DNA of 58,983 bases, taken from positions 1 to 58,983 of the forward strand of contig JAEZLZ010000021.1 of assembly GCA_023415055.1 (NCBI GenBank). The letters are read 5' to 3'. Both the position numbers and the translations under genes were made by a program. Positions 15,621 to 22,257 of the stretch are shown here, piece after piece (within the stretch, counting starts at the first letter, position 1; each line of letters starts with the position of its first letter). The notes beneath the pieces were generated by a model. That model saw nothing but the letters and a program-made list of their open reading frames with translations, did not search any database and had not been told where the DNA came from. This DNA comes from Bacillota bacterium. Lineage in GTDB: Bacteria; Bacillota; Clostridia; Lachnospirales; Lachnospiraceae.

Positions 15621-15770
15621 TCACAGACTTATATGCTTATCACCGGTTACAAAGCTGATAAACATATTTGATAATTTAACCGTTATTCCCAATACTAAGC
15701 CGATTGGAATAGAGATCATAGTATAAACAATTGCAAGATCAAGGACTAACTGATAATTGATTGTTTCCAT
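15621..15770 (-). CDS. small membrane protein overlapping the Zot gene end
   Basis: 49 aa from the ATG at 15770, which lies inside the last codons of the Zot gene and is preceded by AAAGGGGTGTACAACG, a good ribosome site. It has one hydrophobic segment (LVLDLAIVYTMISIPIGLVL) and a short polar end. Its stop is 8 bp before the next gene. It is either a tip coat protein or supplies the membrane anchor that this Zot homologue lacks; the second idea is inference. Confidence 0.6.
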   Translation of the reverse strand: METINYQLVLDLAIVYTMISIPIGLVLGITVKLSNMFISFVTGDKHISL

Positions 15771-16593
15771 CGTTGTACACCCCTTTTACTTGATTTTCAC
15801 CGGATACAAATTTACCTTTTTGTATAACTTTATATGTATCGTATCTTTCATACATATCTGGATGATGAAACCACATAAACACCTTTTTTACTTTTCCTTT
15901 TAGATTAGTTCCGGTTGAATTATCATCCTCTAAACTATCACGATCTATCAACTGATTACGTTGCAATATATGAAAATAACACTTGCAAAGGATTATATTG
16001 CTGAATTGTTCCCTTACCGGCTTTGCCATTCTGCCGAATACCTGGCTAGTTCCTATGATATGCTTTCTTTGTTTTCTTTGCTGTGATATCTGAACTAATG
16101 TATCCATATTAATGTTTTTACTTTCAAGGCTATTAAGATAAAGTTGTATTTCATCCACCAAGAAAATAACTCCTTTATCATCATTATTGTATCTACCAAA
16201 ATCATCATTATCTTGGAAGAAGAACACTCGATTTTTTTCAAGATAACTGTTATACATGATTTTTATAATGTCAGATTCTTTTAATTCTTGATCTATCATT
16301 CCTTTAATGATGATACTATTAGTTTCAAAATAATCATCAAAGGTAACGATCGGATAATCTTTTAATTGTAAATTTGTTACTAGCTTTGAATTAGGATAAG
16401 ATTTAAGAAGATTATAAACGTAATTGACTGCAGATATTGTTTTACCACTGCCTTGTTCCCCTACATAAACCACGATGCCGTCTGCTTCAAAGTATTCCGG
16501 ATGAGATTGATTGAAACTATACTTAAATTTAATCCAAGGAATAATATTCTTAATTCCTAGCTTTTCCTTAGCACAATCCGTCTTGATTGACAT
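15739..16593 (-). CDS. Zot-like (pI) morphogenesis ATPase
   Basis: 284 aa, ribosome site AAGGGGGAATAAA. The P-loop is GEQGSGKT at residues 45-52 and the Walker B strand VIFLVDEIQL at about 142-151; SQQRKQRKHIIGTSQVFGR is the conserved arginine-rich sensor segment of the Zot family. The family drives assembly and extrusion of filamentous phages through the inner membrane. The usual C-terminal membrane helix and periplasmic domain are absent, as might suit a host without an outer membrane. It lies behind the coat gene and is separated from it by a terminator, so it should be expressed at a lower level. This is the marker gene that identifies the element as inovirus-like. Confidence 0.92.
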   Translation of the reverse strand: MSIKTDCAKEKLGIKNIIPWIKFKYSFNQSHPEYFEADGIVVYVGEQGSGKTISAVNYVYNLLKSYPNSKLVTNLQLKDYPIVTFDDYFETNSIIIKGMIDQELKESDIIKIMYNSYLEKNRVFFFQDNDDFGRYNNDDKGVIFLVDEIQLYLNSLESKNINMDTLVQISQQRKQRKHIIGTSQVFGRMAKPVREQFSNIILCKCYFHILQRNQLIDRDSLEDDNSTGTNLKGKVKKVFMWFHHPDMYERYDTYKVIQKGKFVSGENQVKGVYNDGNNQLSVSP

Positions 16594-16613
16594 TTTATTC
16601 CCCCTTATAAAAA

Positions 16614-16640
16614 CAGTCCCTTGCTTTTTACAAGGGACTG
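16614..16640 (-). terminator. intrinsic terminator behind the major coat gene
   Basis: CAGTCCCTTG (16614-16623) pairs with CAAGGGACTG (16631-16640) around a 7-nt loop and is followed on the minus strand by TTTTT. It separates the coat gene from the Zot gene, as in Ff phages where a terminator behind gene VIII keeps coat message high and downstream message low. Confidence 0.88.
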
Positions 16641-16663
16641 CATTTTCAGCCGGTACATAAATA

Positions 16664-16969
16664 TTAGATGCTTAACTTGCCCTTCTTGAAAGCAGACATG
16701 ATAGCTCTGAATAATTTTCTTGCACCCCACCAAAGTAGAACAAATGACATTCCGCCTGCTATAACAGCAGCAATAACTGTCACGATCTGTGATGTACTTA
16801 CTGACCCAAGTATTGCAGTCTTAACAGGATCTAAGTCAATGGCAGCCGGTGTTGGGTCTGCTGCAAATGCCATTGAAGTGACACTAAATACCATGATTGC
16901 AGTTAACGCAAGCATCATAGAGATTTTCTTCTTGGACTTTCCAAGAACAGTTGATAATTTCTTTAACAT
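16664..16969 (-). CDS. inovirus major coat protein (pVIII-like)
   Basis: 101 aa with a strong ribosome site (AGGAGGAAAAATC). A long signal peptide (basic start KKLSTVLGKSKKKIS, hydrophobic core, AXA-type end SMAFA after about residue 35) would leave a mature protein of about 66 residues. This has an acidic/polar N-terminus (ADPTPAAIDLDPVKT), one membrane helix (IVTVIAAVIAGGMSFVLLWW) and a basic C-terminus (KKGKLSI) to face the DNA. These are the features of filamentous phage major coat proteins. Flanking terminators and the position before Zot agree. Confidence 0.92.
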   Translation of the reverse strand: MLKKLSTVLGKSKKKISMMLALTAIMVFSVTSMAFAADPTPAAIDLDPVKTAILGSVSTSQIVTVIAAVIAGGMSFVLLWWGARKLFRAIMSAFKKGKLSI

Positions 16970-17111
16970 GATTTTTCCTCCTTATATTGGGTTTTGTGAT
17001 ATGTTTGAAGGCATTGAGCCTAACAACCTAAAAGATTTTGCCGTGTAAGCGTTGTCCGAAAACCTCGGACGAGTGTCCTTAAAGAATGAAATCAAAATAC
17101 TTTGTGGTTAA

Positions 17112-17143
17112 GGGGTGGTTGCAGGAGAGCGGGCAACCACCCC
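17112..17143. other. 11-bp perfect hairpin upstream of the coat gene
   Basis: GGGGTGGTTGC (17112-17122) pairs with GCAACCACCCC (17133-17143) around a 10-nt loop. It lies in the 230-bp spacer between the terminator of the ssDNA-binding gene and the coat gene, where the coat promoter must be. It may be a leader structure that stabilises the message, or a part of the phage DNA folding/packaging signals. Confidence 0.5.
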
Positions 17144-17167
17144 AGAAGCAATTATTTTGATTTATGA

Positions 17168-17210
17168 GATTGTCAAGAAAAATAGAAAATCACGATTTTT
17201 CTTGACAATC
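17168..17210 (-). terminator. intrinsic terminator behind the ssDNA-binding gene
   Basis: A 15-bp perfect inverted repeat (17168-17182 with 17196-17210, arm GATTGTCAAGAAAAA) begins 3 bp after the stop at 17214. It separates the 108-aa gene from the coat gene. Confidence 0.75.
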
Positions 17211-17213
17211 GCT

Positions 17214-17540
17214 TTATGCAGTGACTTTTTCCTTAATATTCTTTACCTTATCAGCATCGAAAAGTCCTTCCGGAAGTTCCGGTTCAGCAGCTTCGAAGCT
17301 TACAAGTCGATACTGAATTTTTGCTCCATACTTATCAGTTGCTAAAGAGAACATAACGTTACAATCCAGTTCATCGAATTTACTAACATTTGAAAAAAGA
17401 ACCTCCTGGCCTTGCTCTAAAAATACCTTTGCGATCTCTGAACCTTGCAGGAGTGACACTTGATGGAATGTCTTTTCTGGGTCCTTTTTACCCTTAAAAT
17501 CCTCCATACCTAAATAAGTAAATCTCATTTTTGCTTGCAT
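17214..17540 (-). CDS. putative phage single-stranded DNA-binding protein (gpV-like)
   Basis: 108 aa from the ATG at 17540 (AAAGGTG 7 nt upstream). It is rich in beta-type segments (MRFTYLGMEDFKG, VSLLQGSEIAKVFL, VLFSNVSKFDELDCNVMFSL, KIQYRLVSFE) and has an acidic C-terminal tail, the general layout of small ssDNA-binding OB proteins of filamentous phages and of a related family in Firmicutes elements. It is the first gene of the leftward unit, upstream of the coat gene, the place of gene V in Ff. The call is by size, fold-like pattern and place. Confidence 0.6.
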   Translation of the reverse strand: MQAKMRFTYLGMEDFKGKKDPEKTFHQVSLLQGSEIAKVFLEQGQEVLFSNVSKFDELDCNVMFSLATDKYGAKIQYRLVSFEAAEPELPEGLFDADKVKNIKEKVTA

Positions 17541-17645
17541 AATCATTCACCTTTCCGGCATTTTGCCTTTGTTTTATTATTATGATAACTTTTCTAGTTA
17601 TCGTGAAACCTTGGTTTCAAACGAATAGTTAAAAGCTAAAAAGGT

Positions 17646-17679
17646 ATAAAAAAATCATACTATTCGTTAAACATGTGTT
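17646..17679 (+). repeat. right attachment repeat (attR core)
   Basis: 34 bp identical to 9838-9871. Here, unlike at the left end, the repeat is followed by a sequence complementary to part of it, so that the full stem-loop at 17654-17695 is restored. Confidence 0.9.
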
Positions 17680-17695
17680 TTGCGAATAGTATGAT
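17648..17695 (-). terminator. host intrinsic terminator used as attachment site
   Basis: ATCATACTATTCG (17654-17666) pairs perfectly with CGAATAGTATGAT (17683-17695). Read on the minus strand the 13-bp stem is followed by seven T, a standard intrinsic terminator for leftward transcription from 17990. The attachment repeat covers the T-run, one arm and most of the loop, so the prophage appears to have entered a terminator and to restore it at its right edge. Confidence 0.65.
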
Positions 17696-17741
17696 ATCCA
17701 GGAATATCACTCTCTTTTTGTATAAATCAGACTGTTGTCGA

Positions 17742-17946
17742 GGGACACAAATCCGGTAACATCAAGGACATAAAACTGGTAAAATGCCGTTATTCTATAG
17801 CTCTCTATCTAGATAAAAAAGTGACACAAAAGTGGTTATATAATGAAGAAATATCCGCGATTAAAATTCATTTTTGCAGGCTTTTATTATATAAAAAACG
17901 GACATAAAAGTGGTAAATTGTTGCTACACGGACATTGGTTATATGT
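17742..17946 (+). repeat. spaced direct repeats, probable IS21-like transposon end
   Basis: Five related copies in one orientation: GGGACACAAATCCGGTAAC (17742), AGGACATAAAACTGGTAAA (17765), GTGACACAAAAGTGGTTATA (17821), CGGACATAAAAGTGGTAAAT (17899) and a shorter ACGGACATTGGTT (17928). Arrays of GGACAYAAAAGTGGTAAA-type sites are typical of the transposase-binding ends of IS21-related elements. No transposase gene is left beside them, so this is a remnant. The 17680-17989 spacer holds nothing else. Confidence 0.6.
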
Positions 17947-17989
17947 CTATGACTATTAGGATAATCTGGTTTTATCTATTTAACAGCTT

Positions 17990-18976
17990 TCAAATACTTT
18001 TTAACGCTTCTTGTAACCTTTGCATATTATCACTTAGCCATTTCATTATTTTAGTGGAAAATCTGGCTTGATTCATAAATATATCTCTGTTGTCTGCATT
18101 TGAGTAATAATATTGAGCATAATAGTCACAAACAGCAATTTGATAATAATATACTATCGGCATCATTTCAATGTCTATTTTTTTTAGTTTATGGTATTTT
18201 AAATATTCTTTTACATAAGAAATGAGTTTATCAATGGGTATTTCACCATCTTTACAAGCGGGTTCAGCATAAACAAAAGACCGAAAGATTTCCCAAACAT
18301 AAGGATGAACACACGCAGTTGTCCAATCAATAACTCCTGCTATTTGATTGTTTTTAGCTATAATTTGACTTATAAAGTAATCTCCATGTGTATTACCACA
18401 GGATAGTTCATTTATTTGAATTGCTTGATATGGAAAATTTTTCATTAGTTCTATGCGAAATCTTAACTCTTCTATCGTTTGTATATCGCCGTAATTCTCT
18501 GCAATTATCATCGTATTATGATAAGATTCAATTGCTCTTTGGGGTGTCATATTCAAAAAAAATTCTTCTCCTATCCCTACTGGTAACCTAGGATAATCCG
18601 CTAATATATTATGTATTCTTCCTAAGACACCTGCTGATTCCCTCATCAGCCATTCCGGTGCTTCATTTAAACCGAAGTTTATGCCTTCAATATACTTTTG
18701 CAAATGATATGTTTTTCCATCAATGTAAGTTAAATAGGACGCATTGTTATTTTTAACAAATTCAGAAACTGGAATACCATTATCTAATAAAAATTTGCAT
18801 AATTGTATTTCAAGTTCTGGATTATTTATTTCGTTTTTACATGGATGTTTTAATATATACTTATCTGTCTCAGATTCAATTAAGTAAGTATCTGATGCTG
18901 CACCAACCTGAAATTTCTTTAATTTTAAAACTTTTATATTATAAGCTGATAACATAATTTCATCTATAGTCAACAT
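17990..18976 (-). CDS. APH / choline kinase-type phosphotransferase
   Basis: 328 aa. The kinase-like pattern is clear: VGAASDTYLIESETDKYILKHP (nucleotide loop and lysine strand) near residues 22-43, NTHGDYFISQII near 195 (HGD catalytic Asp; the residue five after it is Gln where Asn is usual), and GVIDWTTACVHPYVWEIF near 213 (metal-binding Asp). Such enzymes phosphorylate small molecules: aminoglycosides, choline, homoserine, or spore-coat-related substrates (CotS type). The substrate cannot be told. It stands just outside the prophage, facing the attachment terminator. No signal peptide. Confidence 0.8.
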   Translation of the reverse strand: MLTIDEIMLSAYNIKVLKLKKFQVGAASDTYLIESETDKYILKHPCKNEINNPELEIQLCKFLLDNGIPVSEFVKNNNASYLTYIDGKTYHLQKYIEGINFGLNEAPEWLMRESAGVLGRIHNILADYPRLPVGIGEEFFLNMTPQRAIESYHNTMIIAENYGDIQTIEELRFRIELMKNFPYQAIQINELSCGNTHGDYFISQIIAKNNQIAGVIDWTTACVHPYVWEIFRSFVYAEPACKDGEIPIDKLISYVKEYLKYHKLKKIDIEMMPIVYYYQIAVCDYYAQYYYSNADNRDIFMNQARFSTKIMKWLSDNMQRLQEALKSI

Positions 18977-19005
18977 TGCAAATTATTTCATCCTTTTCCA
19001 TCGGG

Positions 19006-19296
19006 TTAATACAAATCATATTGTTCAGGAAATGGCTGAATATCCTCCTTCCAATATATTTTTCTATCCAAGGATCGGTAATTATACATTTCCCTACGTA
19101 ATAATGCAGCATCGTTAAAGCAACATATCTTATTAATTACATCATTTATTTCCTTTTCAGAATACTTTACATCTTCATCAATACTTGATGCAATATAGAA
19201 CATTGCGGCTATCTTTAACTTTCTTTTAGATGGAAATGATATTAACTTACCTTCCTCATTCAAATAGCTTTTTATCCAGTTTTCCAAACTTTTCAC
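19006..19296 (-). CDS. DUF2087 domain protein
   Basis: 96 aa, almost entirely one DUF2087 domain: LISFPSKRKLKIAAMFYIAS, an acidic KYSEKEINDVINKI helix, the DAALLRREMYNYRSLDRK motif, and an aromatic tail. The start is GTG at 19296; the ribosome site is very close, so a TTG three codons on is possible. It begins 10 bp after the stop of the next gene upstream, which ends in the same domain, so the pair likely arose by duplication. Function of the domain is unproven; it is often linked to HTH regulators. Confidence 0.75.
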   Translation of the reverse strand: MKSLENWIKSYLNEEGKLISFPSKRKLKIAAMFYIASSIDEDVKYSEKEINDVINKICCFNDAALLRREMYNYRSLDRKIYWKEDIQPFPEQYDLY

Positions 19297-19305
19297 CCTC
19301 TTAAT

Positions 19306-20070
19306 TTAATTTTTTACTTTATACACGCTACAATCAATAGAACGTTCTAGAAATCCATACTCAATTAAAGCTCTTCGTAACGTTGGAAAGTCACTATAAA
19401 TACTTTCTAATATTTGATTAACTTCATTTTCGCCATACTCCTTGTTATTTTGAAAATTCTTCATAATCTCTCTAAGCAGAATAATCTTTTTCTTTTCCTT
19501 CGCTGGAAATTGCTTCAAAGAACCGTTTTCATTCATATATGTTTTTATTGTTTTCTCTCTGTCATCATCCGTAATATTGTATCTATCATCAATCATGGTA
19601 GCTGCTTGATGAATTTCTTCTATAAAACCAGAGTCAGCTTGTCTGATGGAACGTTTCGTTTTTTCTTCTAATGACTGCATAAGCGCAATAAAAAATTTCG
19701 CCTGCTTTTCTTTCTCCCTTAATTTAAACCGATGGTTTCTTACAGTAGATTGTGCAATACCAAGGATTTGAGCAATTGTTTTATCATCCTTACCTTCTGA
19801 CATAAGTTTTAAAATTTGTTGTTGTACATCGGATATTCCGCTTAGAGAGGTTTCCTGGTTTAGTATATAATCCACAGTATATCCATGTTCTGATATATGA
19901 TGTTTATTAACTGCACCAAAAGCATCGTATAGCTTATCTTCTATTGAAAATATCAATCCTTTTTTAAATTCTTTACCACATAACGTACATAAGTATGAAT
20001 CTTTGCAGTCCTTATACCCTAGAACGATTTCTTCAACTGTAGAATTCCATATAAAATAATTATATTCCAT
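19306..20070 (-). CDS. LuxR-type HTH regulator with DUF2087 domain
   Basis: 254 aa from the ATG at 20070 (TATAGGAGTAGCTCT). N-terminal part contains a CTLCGKEF Cys pair followed by His residues, possibly a small zinc site. A LuxR-type HTH lies near residues 95-130 (QILKLMSEGKDDKTIAQILG, then STVRNHRFKLRE). The C-terminal 70 residues are a DUF2087 domain (LKQFPAKEKKKIILLREIMK to RRALIEYGFLERS). I infer a DNA-binding regulator, perhaps acting together with the small DUF2087 protein encoded next. Target genes unknown. Confidence 0.8.
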   Translation of the reverse strand: MEYNYFIWNSTVEEIVLGYKDCKDSYLCTLCGKEFKKGLIFSIEDKLYDAFGAVNKHHISEHGYTVDYILNQETSLSGISDVQQQILKLMSEGKDDKTIAQILGIAQSTVRNHRFKLREKEKQAKFFIALMQSLEEKTKRSIRQADSGFIEEIHQAATMIDDRYNITDDDREKTIKTYMNENGSLKQFPAKEKKKIILLREIMKNFQNNKEYGENEVNQILESIYSDFPTLRRALIEYGFLERSIDCSVYKVKN

Positions 20071-20135
20071 AGAGCTACTCCTATAATTTTTTTGTTTTAA
20101 ATTATATATCATCAACAAGCAAATGTCTACATATA

Positions 20136-20181
20136 AATAAACACAATAGCATTACGTTTATATTAGCCAATTGTGTTTATT
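20136..20181. terminator. 12-bp inverted repeat at a gene end
   Basis: AATAAACACAAT (20136-20147) pairs with ATTGTGTTTATT (20170-20181) with a 22-nt loop. It overlaps the stop codon of the leftward remnant at 20177 and may have been its terminator, although no T-run follows directly. Confidence 0.4.
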
Positions 20182-20456
20182 GCTCAAAATTATTTTCAAT
20201 TTCATATATTTCATAAAAATTACCTAATAATTCAATAACATAATCTGGAACAGTATATTCTAAATATTTATTATAGCTAAACGATAAGTTTATATCAGAC
20301 TGTAATTTTTTAAAGATATATTCATGTAATTTACCAAATAAACGACGAAATATTAGAAAAGGAATACATCTATTATTTAGGCCCTTGGAATTAATATAAG
20401 TTTCAATATCAAATATTGAAAAAGGACATCTATTTACTTTATTATGCGTCCAATAG
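20177..20456 (-). pseudogene. C-terminal gene remnant cut by an IS21-like fragment
   Basis: An open frame of about 92 codons without start codon reads leftward from the IS edge (at 20456) to a TAA at 20177-20179. Its amino-acid use is coding-like: CPFSIFDIETYINSKG, IPFLIFRRLFGKLHEYIFKK, and a tail YEIYEIENNFEQ. I do not recognise the family. The frame begins exactly where the IS21-like end TGTTAAACG starts, which explains the missing 5' part. Confidence 0.5.
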
Positions 20457-20800
20457 TGTTAAACGATGGAGCTATTGAATATTTCGCTCCAGCGGAGCCA
20501 CCGATACGCTTTATAGCTCCGCCTGTATGTGGAATGGATCCACTTGAAATCCAATTCACACAATAGCTCCTCTTTAAGAAGAACCTTTTGTGAAATAAAT
20601 ACGAGGGAATCCTCATATTTTACAGAAGGGAGGCCAATAAATATGGCCAATAAAATCAATGTGAAGCTCATCTTAGAGCTTAGTGCCGCTGGATTGTCAC
20701 GAAATACAATAGCAGCAGCGCTGCACATTGCAAAGCACTCTGTCAGTGATGTGATGCACATCTCTGACGATAAAGGCATCACCTATGCTGATCACATCAC
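20457..20800 (+). mobile_element. IS21-family insertion sequence, 5' fragment
   Basis: Begins with TGTTAAACGATGGAGCTATT, and the next 180 bp hold GAGCTATT/AATAGCTCC repeats as expected of an IS21 end. It contains the start of an istA gene and is cut off near 20790-20800, where the J-domain gene begins on the other strand. The istB gene and the right end are missing. Confidence 0.7.
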
Positions 20801-20831
20801 TATCACTTTAAATTATTATATTTCTCCATAA
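20643..20831 (+). pseudogene. istA: IstA transposase N-terminal fragment
   Basis: Ribosome site GGGAGG upstream of ATG 20643. The first 50 codons (MANKINVKLILELSAAGLSR, NTIAAALHIAKHSVSDVMHI) are the N-terminal helix-turn-helix of IS21-family IstA proteins. After YADH the frame continues into unrelated sequence and stops at 20831; a whole IstA has about 400-500 aa. Catalytic DDE residues are absent. Confidence 0.75.
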
Positions 20832-21279
20832 TTTCTATGAACTTATCTGAATCGCCACCATTATCCGGATGATATAGTTTAGCCAGTTCTCTGAATTTTC
20901 TTTTGATTTCATCCGGATCTGCATAGACAGGAAGTCCTAATTGTGCAAGAAATTCCTCATCCATATTGTAGGAATTCGAAAACCCTTTTTTTACATAGTA
21001 CCAATAATATAGATGGCAAATATATTCATTCATGACAGCTTTAAAATCCTCTTTATTCATTATCATAAGCTGCTGAATGGTATATTTTACATGCTTCTGA
21101 TTTTCCTCTTTGAGATCAAAATATTTACTCCATATAAGATCAATATTATTATTTTTCACTGGAGAAAAATTACTGTCGAATTCTTGCTTTGAGCTTGCCG
21201 AATACATTTTTAATTCGAATCTTTTTAACTCTCTGAGTTTTCTCTTAATTTCATCCGGTTTATCATGAATCTGAGACAT
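20803..21279 (-). CDS. J-domain protein
   Basis: 158 aa from the ATG at 21279 (GGCGGTGACAAA upstream). The last 40 residues form the end of a J domain: PDEIKRKFRELAKLYHPDNG with the HPD triplet needed to stimulate Hsp70/DnaK, then a helix III ending in YNNLK. The N-terminal part starts with a related PDEIKRKLREL but without HPD, which suggests internal duplication of helix II. The middle is helical and rich in Tyr, Lys and Glu. There is no zinc-finger or C-terminal substrate domain, so it is not a general DnaJ. Partner and task are unknown. Confidence 0.75.
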   Translation of the reverse strand: MSQIHDKPDEIKRKLRELKRFELKMYSASSKQEFDSNFSPVKNNNIDLIWSKYFDLKEENQKHVKYTIQQLMIMNKEDFKAVMNEYICHLYYWYYVKKGFSNSYNMDEEFLAQLGLPVYADPDEIKRKFRELAKLYHPDNGGDSDKFIEIMEKYNNLK

Positions 21280-21471
21280 TTTGTCACCGCCTATCAACAG
21301 CTGAGGGGTTATTCTATATATTACATATCAGCTAACTCTGAAACGATCATAATTGTAACAAACAAAGTTCTTAAGATGTTCGAATCCAATATATCATTGG
21401 ATCAAACAGATCAAACATTACTCATAATTTATATAATTATTTCCAATTTTCGTATAGGATACTTATTTTAA

Positions 21472-22170
21472 CTATTTCTTGATATAAATCTCGAATTTTC
21501 TCTTTCCGATCATTTGCTTTTCCAGCCGTTGAAATAAATCGGTCTGAATCTTCTGCTTCTTATCCATACAAACACATAATATAGTCTCCTGTCCGCAGTT
21601 CTCAGACAGAGCCTTCATCATTTGATTCATATCCGGATTGCAATCAACCCATTGGGCCATATTACCATATGGAACATCGGTTATGATAATATCCGGCTGA
21701 AACGGAAGGTCGTACGTCTCGAATATATTTCGTTTGAATACTCCGGTTTTCATCTCTTTTGTTATTCGATCTTCAAGCTTATGCAAGCTAGATAAAGCTT
21801 CCTTATGAGATGCTTTATCGAATTCGTTGAAAAGGGCTGTTAATTCAACTCTTCGTTTGCGGATTCCATCATTCGTTAAAAGACCAAGATTATCTTCTGC
21901 TAATTTTAAGCTTTTTGTATTGATGTCACTTCCATAAAGCTCTGAGATGCTATAGCTTTTTAAGAAACCTAATACAGTTAGCATATAAGCCCCGCCACAG
22001 CAGCAATCATACAATGTGATATTTGTTTTCTTATTTGAATAGGAAAGACAACGCTCATATAGCTCCAGAGTCAAACGAACCGGAAAGGTAGGTTCGCCGC
22101 CCATATGGTATAGCACTCTTCCACTGGCAAAGTCCTCATAATTTTCATTTTGTGCATACTTATATTCCAT
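21472..22170 (-). CDS. AviRa-like rRNA methyltransferase
   Basis: 232 aa, ribosome site TGGAGAATCACG. The N-terminal GRVLYHMGGEPTFPVRLTLE, the SAM-binding loop YDCCCGGAYMLTVLGF, GSDINTKSLKLAEDNLGLL and the motif IV sequence ITDVPYGN match the AviRa family. AviRa of Streptomyces viridochromogenes methylates a guanine of 23S rRNA and gives resistance to orthosomycins (avilamycin, evernimicin). The NPPY-type catalytic motif reads DVPY here. It probably methylates an RNA guanine; whether it gives resistance here is inference. It lies in an accessory stretch beside a small kinase gene. Confidence 0.8.
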   Translation of the reverse strand: MEYKYAQNENYEDFASGRVLYHMGGEPTFPVRLTLELYERCLSYSNKKTNITLYDCCCGGAYMLTVLGFLKSYSISELYGSDINTKSLKLAEDNLGLLTNDGIRKRRVELTALFNEFDKASHKEALSSLHKLEDRITKEMKTGVFKRNIFETYDLPFQPDIIITDVPYGNMAQWVDCNPDMNQMMKALSENCGQETILCVCMDKKQKIQTDLFQRLEKQMIGKRKFEIYIKK

Positions 22171-22257
22171 CGTGATTCTCCATAATTATTATCTGTAATT
22201 TCGTATTTTTAAATAAAATAGTTCTATATAACATGGATATCTGTAAGCAACTATTCT

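Larger units (their letters stand above)
9838..17679 (-). mobile_element. inovirus-like filamentous prophage with CRESS-type Rep
   Basis: The element is bounded by identical 34-bp direct repeats (9838-9871 and 17646-17679), giving a circular genome of about 7.8 kb, within the usual inovirus range. Leftward genes in order are: a putative ssDNA-binding protein, major coat protein, Zot/pI ATPase, two small membrane proteins, a 524-aa pIII-like protein, a pVI-like membrane protein, a replication origin, Rep and three tiny genes. Two rightward Arc-like regulators and three more leftward small genes fill the left third. Only inovirus-type hallmarks are present: no terminase, portal, tail or lysis gene, and no integrase or transposase. 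Genes look intact, so it may be able to excise and replicate. Combining an inovirus coat module with a CRESS-virus replication module is the notable point. Confidence 0.85.
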
